Below, in pieces: positions 1 to 5,015 of a DNA stretch of 5,015 bases (the stretch's first letter is position 1; every line of letters starts with the position of its first letter). The position numbers and the translations under genes are program-made. The notes under the pieces are model-generated. The model had not been told where the DNA came from. It worked only from the letters and a program-made list of their open reading frames with translations, and did not search any database. Source of the stretch: DASXBJ01 sp036491755 (GTDB lineage Bacteria > Chloroflexota > Dormibacteria > Dormibacterales > Dormibacteraceae); contig DASXBJ010000090.1 of NCBI GenBank assembly GCA_036491755.1, positions 1 to 5,015 of the forward strand, written 5' to 3'.

Positions 1-1000
1 GCCGATCACCGCCGATGACCTCCATGCCGGCGGCGCGATGACCGTGATCATGCTCGACGCGATCAAGCCCAATCTTCTGCAGACGATCGAGAACACGCCC
101 GTGCTCGTCCACGCCGGGCCTTTCGGCAACATCGCCAACGGAGCGTCGTCCGTGCTGGCCGACCTGATTGGCGTTCACTGCGGCGACTTCGTCGTCACCG
201 AGGCGGGCTTCGGCGCCGACATGGGGGCCGAGCGGTTTTTCAACATCAAATGCCGGACCTCCGGCCTGGCCCCGGACGCCGCGGTCCTGGTGACGACGGT
301 GCGCGCGCTCAAGGTCCACTCGGGCAAGTACCGCGTCGTGGCGGGCCGGCCGCTGCCGCCGGAGCTGCTCCAGGAGAACCCCGACGACGTGCTCGCCGGC
401 GCCGCCAACCTGCGCAAGCAGGTCGAGAACATCCAGATCCACGGCGTGACCCCCGTGGTCGCGATCAACGCGTTTCCGGGCGATCATCCATCCGAGCACA
501 GGGCGGTGCGCGAGCTGGCGGAGCATCTCGGAGTGCGCTCGGCCGTCTGCAACAACTTCGCCCAGGGAGGCAAGGGCGCAACCGAGCTGGCCGAGATGGT
601 GGCCGCCGCCGCCGAGGAGCCGAGCACGTTCAAGCTCCTGTACCCCGACGCGGCGACCTTGCGCGAGAAGATCGAGGCGGTCGCCCTGCGCGTGTACGGC
701 GCGCGGGGAGTCGAGTACGACCCCACCGCTGCCAGGCAGCTCGACTCGTTCGAGGCCAACGGGTTCGGCCGCCTGCCGGTGTGCATCGCCAAGACGCACC
801 TCTCGATCTCGTCCGACCCGAAGCTGAAAGGCGCCCCCACCGGCTGGGTGCTCCCGGTGCGCGAGGTCCGCGCTTCGGTCGGCGCCGGCTTCATCTACCC
901 GATCTGCGGAGACATGCGGACCATGCCGGGCCTGCCGACCACGCCGATCGCGGCGACCATCGACATCGACGAGAACGGGGAGATAGTCGGCCTCAGCTAG
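1..1000 (+). CDS. fhs: Formate-tetrahydrofolate ligase (10-formyl-THF synthetase), C-terminal part, cut by left edge
   Basis: This cytoplasmic enzyme makes 10-formyltetrahydrofolate from formate, THF and ATP, feeding purine and fMet synthesis or the methyl branch of the Wood-Ljungdahl pathway. The reading frame is open from base 2 to the TAG at 998-1000, giving 332 residues of a family usually near 550-560. The N-terminal half with the ATP P-loop lies outside the window; the Met at base 38 is internal, because recognisable family sequence (PITADDLHAGGA) precedes it. Diagnostic segments are DAIKPNLLQT, HAGPFGNIANG, TEAGFGADMGAERFFNIKCR, VTTVRALKVHSGK (the second family signature, usually VATVRALKxHGG), NLRKQVENI, NNFAQGGKG, CIAKTH, DPKLKGAPTGW and the near-terminal GDMRTMPGLP. 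The AGRPLP...ENPDDV...NLRKQVEN stretch resembles the synthetase domain of eukaryotic C1-THF synthases as well as bacterial forms. It is convergent with the Fic gene, with 13 bp between stops. Family assignment is secure; the pathway role here is inference. Confidence 0.97.
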   Translation, partial: PITADDLHAGGAMTVIMLDAIKPNLLQTIENTPVLVHAGPFGNIANGASSVLADLIGVHCGDFVVTEAGFGADMGAERFFNIKCRTSGLAPDAAVLVTTVRALKVHSGKYRVVAGRPLPPELLQENPDDVLAGAANLRKQVENIQIHGVTPVVAINAFPGDHPSEHRAVRELAEHLGVRSAVCNNFAQGGKGATELAEMVAAAAEEPSTFKLLYPDAATLREKIEAVALRVYGARGVEYDPTAARQLDSFEANGFGRLPVCIAKTHLSISSDPKLKGAPTGWVLPVREVRASVGAGFIYPICGDMRTMPGLPTTPIAATIDIDENGEIVGLS

Positions 1001-1013
1001 CGGGGTGCCGCTT

Positions 1014-2297
1014 CTACGGACGAGACCGAGTGCGGGCTGGCACGGCCCGTGCTGGTGGAGACACTCTAGTATCTCTTTGCGGGCTGGCAAGCTGGCGCTC
1101 CAGTCCGTTGAAAGCATCGATCACTTCGGTTGCCTCAAATGCCCGGTTTCTCCTACCGACATTGACCTGATGCAGGATGGAAGCTGCGGCCAATTGTCCG
1201 ATCGCATCATTCGCAGCCGCGAATGTTCGATGAATTAGTGAGGCCGCTGAGTTGACTGTAACAACCGGAGCGCCCGGCAAGGCTTCGATCAACAGGTCGA
1301 TCGCAGATCCAGATCGAATGCGGCCGAGGCGTTCCCTCCAACTGGCTTTAAGGGCGCCGACATTCTCCTCGAATTGACGAGCGTCACTCACTGCGCGACT
1401 GCATGTAGTGGCAAAAAATGCGAGCCACCCGTTCCATCCATTTCTTGCTTCAACACCCGATGGCGCGCCTACGTAACGCGTATCGCTTAGCCGCTTCACA
1501 TAGTCGCGAGACATCGTCGCCAAGATGAGCGATACAGGTGGCAGAACGCGCGTCGCCAGCCCCCGCCGTCGGAGGACGATGTGAATCAGTGTGCGGCCTA
1601 CCCTTCCGTTCCCGTCAACAAACGGGTGGATGGTTTCGAACTGGGCATGAGCAATCGCAGCTTGAGCTAGGACCGGAAGCTCCTGTTCATTGCAAAACTT
1701 GCATAGATCGACCATTAGATCGGGGACTGCGTCATGCGGAGGTGGCACGTAGTCCGCGTCACATGGGTTGTAATCGCCACCGCCGATCCAGTTCTGCTGC
1801 GTCCTGAGCATCCCGCTTTGCCTTTCGAGTCGCGTTCCAGCCATCAGCCTTCGGTGGATTTCGAGTATGTGATCAACTTCAATGGCTCTTTGCGGGTCGA
1901 TGCTGTTGAGTGCCCATGCCATTGCGTCGATGTTCCCCAGAACCTCCTTGGCAGTTACATCACGCAAAGAGTCTCCGAGGTTCCGCGCCATTTCGGCATG
2001 GAGTAGGCGACGACCACCTACTTCGAGGCCTTCGATCTTCGACGATGCGACCGCTTCGGCCCGCAGCAACATCCTGGCCAGGCCCTCAAGGCCGGTAAGG
2101 GTCGTCGCTTCGGCGTTGAACAGGGTGATGCCCGCTTCAGCATCCCCAATGTCGGCAGCGACATCACCATCAAGCTGAAAGCTCTGACCGGACACCCGAT
2201 CGGGGAGGTAAGCTCCGTACTCGCAGCCGCGCCGCTCACGTCGGGGGAGGTGTTCGACGAAAGTTGGCTGCCACAAAGTCTTTAAGATCGATGCCAC
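1014..2297 (-). CDS. Fic family protein (probable AMP-transferase), N-terminally auto-inhibited type
   Basis: Fic enzymes transfer AMP (sometimes other phosphate groups) from a nucleotide to Ser/Thr/Tyr of target proteins. The 427-residue protein is complete. Residues about 27-100 resemble the Fic_N region and contain S85-x3-E89-G90, the (S/T)xxxE(G/N) inhibitory motif whose Glu blocks ATP in class II Fic proteins. The flap is about residues 170-193 (WIGGGDYNPCDADYVPPP). The catalytic motif HPFVDGNGRVGR is at 224-235: H224 is the general base, D228 binds metal, and N230, R232 and R235 bind phosphate. Residues about 335-400 look like the winged-helix C-terminus common in this subfamily. The last ~20 residues are Arg/Pro-rich and probably not part of a fold. 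The start is GTG at 2297; an in-frame TAA two codons upstream rules out anything longer, and no Shine-Dalgarno is evident. Composition is lower than the neighbours (lines at 1201, 1381 and 1861 have 50%, 57% and 52% G+C), suggesting transfer. No antitoxin gene adjoins it. Target unknown. Confidence 0.96.
   Translation of the reverse strand: MASILKTLWQPTFVEHLPRRERRGCEYGAYLPDRVSGQSFQLDGDVAADIGDAEAGITLFNAEATTLTGLEGLARMLLRAEAVASSKIEGLEVGGRRLLHAEMARNLGDSLRDVTAKEVLGNIDAMAWALNSIDPQRAIEVDHILEIHRRLMAGTRLERQSGMLRTQQNWIGGGDYNPCDADYVPPPHDAVPDLMVDLCKFCNEQELPVLAQAAIAHAQFETIHPFVDGNGRVGRTLIHIVLRRRGLATRVLPPVSLILATMSRDYVKRLSDTRYVGAPSGVEARNGWNGWLAFFATTCSRAVSDARQFEENVGALKASWRERLGRIRSGSAIDLLIEALPGAPVVTVNSAASLIHRTFAAANDAIGQLAAASILHQVNVGRRNRAFEATEVIDAFNGLERQLASPQRDTRVSPPARAVPARTRSRP
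1031..1089. repeat. 12-bp direct repeat spanning the 3' end of the Fic gene
   Basis: The 12-mer TGCGGGCTGGCA occurs exactly at 1031-1042 and again at 1078-1089, 47 bp apart. Both copies lie inside the 3' end of the Fic reading frame but in different codon phases, so the repeat is not a protein repeat. Base composition also changes here: 1021-1060 has 30 G/C of 40, while 1061-1080 has 8 of 20. A footprint of the event that placed the Fic gene beside fhs is possible but unproven. Confidence 0.5.
1037..1055. terminator. GC-rich hairpin between convergent genes, possible weak terminator
   Basis: CTGGCACGGCCCGTGCTGG can fold into a stem of about eight pairs, including two G-T wobbles, around a 3-nt loop. 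It begins 37 bp after the fhs stop and lies within the last codons of the Fic gene. A second imperfect hairpin follows directly: GAGACAC at 1058-1064 pairs with GTATCTC at 1069-1075 with one mismatch and a TCTA loop, then TTT. Neither has a proper U-tract, so a role in ending the fhs transcript is only a possibility. Confidence 0.25.
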
Positions 2298-2416
2298 GTA
2301 TTAAAGCTTAGCAGTCAATCTATAATATGGCTGTCGATTATTATACGTTGCTGGCCAAGTTATAATATGGCGTAGCCCTTTCACCAATCGCGTTTCTCGG
2401 AGGATTGGCGCGAGGA
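2298..2416 (-). promoter_or_regulatory. AT-rich upstream region of the Fic gene, probable promoter
   Basis: This 119-bp gap lies between the stop of the iron-sulfur oxidoreductase gene and the GTG of the Fic gene, both on the minus strand. Line 2281-2340 has only 21 G/C of 60, against roughly 70% in flanking coding sequence. On the minus strand it contains a perfect -10-like TATAAT (2345-2340) and TATTAT hexamers (2367-2362 and 2327-2322). No convincing TTGACA-like box sits 16-18 bp upstream of any of them. Near the left-hand gene there is also a 6-bp inverted repeat, CCAATC (2384-2389) and GATTGG (2403-2408), with a 13-nt loop. It could lie at the end of the etf operon transcript, but no T-run follows. 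That the Fic gene has its own promoter here is inference from composition and position. Confidence 0.5.
2321..2371. repeat. Three alternating-orientation TATAATA heptamers, possible operator
   Basis: The 11-mer TATAATATGGC occurs exactly at 2321-2331 and 2361-2371, offset by 40 bp, close to four helical turns. Between them the inverse heptamer TATTATA sits at 2339-2345. This gives an alternating right-left-right set of heptamers with centres 18 and 22 bp apart. The array ends 24 bp before the Fic start codon, where repressor binding would be expected. The binding protein is unknown; autoregulation through the Fic protein's own winged-helix region is one inference. Confidence 0.55.
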
Positions 2417-4402
2417 CTAGATCGCCCCTGGTGAGTCATCCCGCGCCTTCTTGCGTTCGACCGCCTCGTGAAGAAGGGTCGCCAGATCGATGACCTTTAG
2501 ATTCGCGCCGGTCTCGCGCACGCCGTCATCCAGCATCACGGTGCAGAACGGGCAGGCGACCGCCAGCGTGTCCGCACCGGTGGCCGCAGCTTCGCGGACG
2601 CGCTCGTGGTTGATCGGCGTGCCGCGCTTCTCCTCCATCCACACCCTGGCGCCGCCGGCGCCGCAGCAGAACGTGCGCTCGCGGTGGCGGGGCATCTCCA
2701 CGGCGTTGCCGACCGCAGCGACCAGCTCGCGCGGCTGCGAACGCACGTCGTTGTGCCTGGCCAGGTAGCAGGAGTCGTGATAGGTGATGGTCCGGCCGTC
2801 CGCCGCCGGCGACAGCCTTCCCTCGCGCACTAGGCCCGCCAGGAAGTCGGTGTGGTGGACGACCTCGTAACGGCCCCCGAAATCGGGGTATTCGTTGCCG
2901 ATCGTGTTGAAGCAGTGCGGGCAGGTGGTGATGATCTTCTTCACGCTCGCTCCGTTCAGGGTCGCGACGTTCTCGCCCGCGAGGCGCTGGTAGGTGTACT
3001 CGTCGCCCATGCGCCGCGCGGGATCGCCGGTGCACGCTTCGCGAGGTCCAAGGATCGCGAAATCCACGCGGGCCTCGAGGAGAAGCTTCGCCGTCGAAAC
3101 CGCCGCCTGGCGCGCTCGCTCGTCGAACGCCGGCGCGCACCCGACCCAGAAGAGAACGTCCGGCGCCGCCTCTCCGGGCTGCAGCACGCGCACGCCGAGG
3201 CCGTCGGCCCACTGCGTGCGGTCGGCCTGCGGCTTGCCCCAGGGGTTGGATGAGCGATCGACGTCGCGCAGCATCGTGCCGGCCTCCTGCGGAAAGCGCG
3301 ACTCGACCATCACCAGGTTTCGTCTCAGGTCGATGATGTGGTCGATGTGTTCGATACCCACCGGGCACTCGCGCACGCACGCTCCGCACGTGACGCAGTC
3401 CCAGACGATATCGTCGGCCACCGCGTTGGGCACGATCGTCGGCGGCGCGTAAGCCTTGTTCGCCAGGGTCTTGGGCCCCTCGGCCATCAGCTGGTCGCGC
3501 ATCGCCATGATGAGCAGCTTCGGCGACAGCGCTTTGCCCGTCGCGTAGGCCGGGCACACGTCCTGGCAGCGGCCGCATTCGGTGCAGGACATCGTGTCGA
3601 CCATCTGCTTCCAGGTCATGTCGGTCACACGCGCCGAGCCGAATCGGATCTCGTCGTCGGGCTTCTCCAGGTCGATCGGCTCGAGCCGGCCTCGCGCGCG
3701 GGTCCGTCCGAAGTAGACGTTGATCGCCGCGACCGCGATGTGCAGGTGCTTGGAGTACGGCAGGTAGACGAGGAACGAAAGGATGATCAGCACATGCGCC
3801 CACACCGCGGCGCGCTCGACGTACGGAATGGCCGGCCCGCTCATCAGGGACGCGATGGCACTCGAGACTGGAGCCCAGCTCGCGGGATAGTCGTTGAGAT
3901 GCAGCGCGATCTGCGCCGCATGCCAGGCGAACAACGTGAGCACGATCCCGCCGATCAGAGCGAGGATGAGGTCGGCCTCGCCTGAATGGCTGCCCACGAA
4001 GCGCTTCGGCCGCTGCACCTTGCGGATGGCGAAAGCGGCGATCACACCGATCAGCACCAGCGACGCGAACACGTCGACGAGCAGCGCATACCAGCCCTGG
4101 GCTCCGAGCCAGGGCAGCGTGGCCTGCCGGTCGACGGCGCCGATCATCGCAATGACGATGGTTGGCAGCAGGACCAGGAAGCCCCAGAAGATCGCTGCGT
4201 GCACGAGCCCGGGCACGAGCCGCTGGAGCAGCTTGCTCTGGCCCACCACGACGACAGCCTCGGCGCGCAGGCGTCGGGGTGCGTCGTCAAAGCGCGCGGT
4301 GGGTCGGCCCATGCGGACCAGCCGGTAAAGCGTGAGCGACCGCCGCGTGAACAGCGCGGCCGCCACGATGAGCGCGGCGGCAAGGGCGATCGCCGGGATC
4401 AC
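2417..4402 (-). CDS. Membrane-anchored (Fe-S) oxidoreductase, FadF/HdrD/GlpC type, ETF-linked
   Basis: This protein probably takes electrons from reduced ETF and passes them to the membrane quinone pool. From GTG 4402 it has 661 residues. The N-terminal part looks NarI-like, with membrane helices near 3-18, 66-90, 104-126, 144-166 and 198-216; H68, H161, H168 and H203 are candidate haem b ligands. Two [4Fe-4S] ferredoxin motifs follow: C273-x2-C276-x2-C279-x3-C283P and C336-x2-C339-x2-C342-x3-C346P. Two CCG domains follow: the first has G421C422, ACTGDPARR (C457) and C494PHC497, the second HDSC545, C579C580GAGG and C617PFC620, as in heterodisulfide reductase HdrD and GlpC. The CTGDPARR-plus-NarI layout matches Etf-associated FadF/AcdF proteins. 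Its GTG lies at the etfA stop. GTG 4402 is preferred because AGAGG at 4415-4411 is 8 nt upstream; GTG 4408, overlapping the etfA stop as GTGA, is the alternative (663 residues). The open frame continues upstream to 4978, but that part is out-of-phase etfA. Confidence 0.95.
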   Translation of the reverse strand: MIPAIALAAALIVAAALFTRRSLTLYRLVRMGRPTARFDDAPRRLRAEAVVVVGQSKLLQRLVPGLVHAAIFWGFLVLLPTIVIAMIGAVDRQATLPWLGAQGWYALLVDVFASLVLIGVIAAFAIRKVQRPKRFVGSHSGEADLILALIGGIVLTLFAWHAAQIALHLNDYPASWAPVSSAIASLMSGPAIPYVERAAVWAHVLIILSFLVYLPYSKHLHIAVAAINVYFGRTRARGRLEPIDLEKPDDEIRFGSARVTDMTWKQMVDTMSCTECGRCQDVCPAYATGKALSPKLLIMAMRDQLMAEGPKTLANKAYAPPTIVPNAVADDIVWDCVTCGACVRECPVGIEHIDHIIDLRRNLVMVESRFPQEAGTMLRDVDRSSNPWGKPQADRTQWADGLGVRVLQPGEAAPDVLFWVGCAPAFDERARQAAVSTAKLLLEARVDFAILGPREACTGDPARRMGDEYTYQRLAGENVATLNGASVKKIITTCPHCFNTIGNEYPDFGGRYEVVHHTDFLAGLVREGRLSPAADGRTITYHDSCYLARHNDVRSQPRELVAAVGNAVEMPRHRERTFCCGAGGARVWMEEKRGTPINHERVREAAATGADTLAVACPFCTVMLDDGVRETGANLKVIDLATLLHEAVERKKARDDSPGAI

Positions 4403-4404
4403 GC

Positions 4405-5015
4405 TCACCGCCTCTGCTTTCTGATCTCGGCGGCGATCGCCGGGAGCACCTCCTTGAGGTCGCCCACGACGACGTAGTCCGCGTTGAGCATGATCGGGGC
4501 CTGAGGGTCGGAGTTGATGGCCAGGATGCGCTTGGCGCCCTTGAGGCCGGCCATGTGCTGCGTGGCGCCCGATATGCCGCACGCCATGTAGAGGTCCGGC
4601 GCCACCTTCGTCCCGGTCTGGCCGACCTGGTCCGAGTGCGGCCGCCAGCCTGCGCTGGTCACCGCGCGCGAGCAGCCGACGGCGGCGCCGAGGAGCCCCG
4701 CCACCTCCTCGATGATGGCAAAGCCCTCTTTCGAACCGACGCCGCGTCCGCCGCTGACGATCACCTTCGCGTCGCCGAGCGAGACGCCGCCACCCGACCT
4801 GCCGATGCGGTCGACCACGCGGACGGCCTGGTCTTGAGGATCGAGCCGGGCCATGAATGGCGCGATGTCCATCTCCGCGGGCTCCGGTCCGCCGTCGATC
4901 GGGACGGTATGCGGCGCGACCGTGATGAGGGGGCGGCGGCTGTGCAGCCTGGCCTCCTCGAGGAGGCTGCCACCCCACCTGTGCCGCGTCACGGTCACGG
5001 GGTCGCCTGGCGAGA
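4405..5015 (-). CDS. etfA: Electron transfer flavoprotein subunit alpha, C-terminal part, cut by right edge
   Basis: EtfA pairs with EtfB to form the soluble ETF heterodimer, which accepts electrons from acyl-CoA and related dehydrogenases. The frame is open from the window edge to the TGA at 4407-4405, about 202 residues of a family near 320, so domain I is largely missing. The GTG at 4998 is internal rather than the start, since the frame stays open past it. The FAD-binding domain is complete. Counting from 4998: SGGRGVGS at 82-89 (Arg contacts FAD), SAGWRPHSDQVGQTG at 115-129, and the family signature LYMACGISGATQHMAG at 136-151 followed by ILAINSDPQAPI at 158-169. The closing ADYVVVGDLKEVLPAI is also typical. 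The signature has Thr where Ile/Val is usual (GATQH instead of GxIQH). It is the upstream partner of the iron-sulfur oxidoreductase; etfB is expected beyond the edge. The family is certain. Whether it serves beta-oxidation or another dehydrogenase cannot be told here. Confidence 0.96.
   Translation of the reverse strand, partial: SPGDPVTVTRHRWGGSLLEEARLHSRRPLITVAPHTVPIDGGPEPAEMDIAPFMARLDPQDQAVRVVDRIGRSGGGVSLGDAKVIVSGGRGVGSKEGFAIIEEVAGLLGAAVGCSRAVTSAGWRPHSDQVGQTGTKVAPDLYMACGISGATQHMAGLKGAKRILAINSDPQAPIMLNADYVVVGDLKEVLPAIAAEIRKQRR
4411..4415 (-). promoter_or_regulatory. Ribosome binding site within the etfA 3' end
   Basis: AGAGG on the minus strand lies 8 nt before GTG 4402 but only 2 nt before GTG 4408, so it favours the inner start of the iron-sulfur oxidoreductase. 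It is embedded in the last etfA codons, consistent with coupled translation of the two genes. Confidence 0.5.

Noticed and set aside
250..1170. Long plus-strand frame of 306 codons overlapping fhs
   Set aside because: It is Arg/Gly/Ala-rich with no recognisable domain and lies in the wrong phase of the well-conserved fhs gene, a usual artefact of high-GC DNA.
1538..2178. Short plus-strand frames antisense to the Fic gene, considered as a possible antitoxin
   Set aside because: None resembles a known Fic antitoxin or has a supporting start signal, and the Fic protein already carries its own inhibitory motif.
2384..2408. CCAATC / GATTGG inverted repeat as an intrinsic terminator of the etf operon
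   Set aside because: The stem is only 6 bp with a 13-nt loop, and no T-run follows on the minus strand, so I do not call it as a terminator.
2526..3803. Minus-strand frame of 425 codons inside the iron-sulfur oxidoreductase
   Set aside because: It is a same-strand shadow in another phase of a gene with clear Cys motifs; its own translation is Arg-rich and unlike any family.
2852..4477. Several plus-strand frames (2852-3253, 2994-3452, 3338-3985, 3894-4328, 3986-4477) antisense to the oxidoreductase and etfA
   Set aside because: They are mirrors of conserved minus-strand genes, have His/Arg-rich composition, no motifs and no separate promoter or ribosome site that I could see.
4409..4978. 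The open frame of the iron-sulfur oxidoreductase continues about 190 codons upstream to 4978
   Set aside because: That stretch overlaps etfA in another phase and reads as low-complexity Arg/Gly/Pro sequence with no family resemblance. The true protein starts at GTG 4402 or 4408.

Overview
The window comes from a GC-rich bacterial chromosome. Single lines counted by hand in the flanking genes run 68-78% G+C. It holds four protein-coding genes and no RNA gene, CRISPR array or recognisable transposase. The combination of formate-tetrahydrofolate ligase with an ETF / membrane iron-sulfur oxidoreductase operon suits high-GC soil or subsurface lineages such as Rokubacteria/Methylomirabilota, Acidobacteria, Myxococcota or Actinobacteria. 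The sequence alone does not decide between these, so the placement is inference.

Layout: positions 1-1000 (+) are the C-terminal part of formate-tetrahydrofolate ligase (fhs), a C1-metabolism enzyme cut by the left edge. Only 13 bp later, a Fic-domain protein gene ends head-on against it (1014-2297, -). It is complete, with a Fic_N region, an SxxxEG inhibitory motif, an HPFVDGNGRVGR active site and a probable winged-helix C-terminus. Its base composition is clearly lower (50-57% G+C in sampled lines). A 119-bp AT-rich stretch upstream (2298-2416) carries three copies of a TATAATA heptamer in alternating orientation and is the likely promoter/operator. Positions 2417-4402 (-) encode a membrane-anchored iron-sulfur oxidoreductase of the FadF/HdrD/GlpC type: five predicted membrane helices, two [4Fe-4S] ferredoxin motifs and two CCG domains. 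It is translationally coupled by a short overlap to etfA (4405-5015, -), the electron transfer flavoprotein alpha subunit, which runs off the right edge.

How they work together: etfA and the iron-sulfur protein form an operon. It most likely carries electrons from flavin dehydrogenases (for example acyl-CoA dehydrogenases) through ETF to the membrane quinone pool. fhs activates formate to 10-formyl-THF and is transcribed convergently. The Fic gene does not fit either pathway and looks like a single-gene insertion between two housekeeping units, with its own AT-rich control region.

No clearly new multi-gene system is visible. The parts most worth a second look are the Fic gene's alternating-repeat control region, the apparent insertion junction at its 3' end (a 12-bp direct repeat and a basic Arg/Pro-rich tail reading into host-like DNA), and small deviations from family signatures in Fhs and EtfA.
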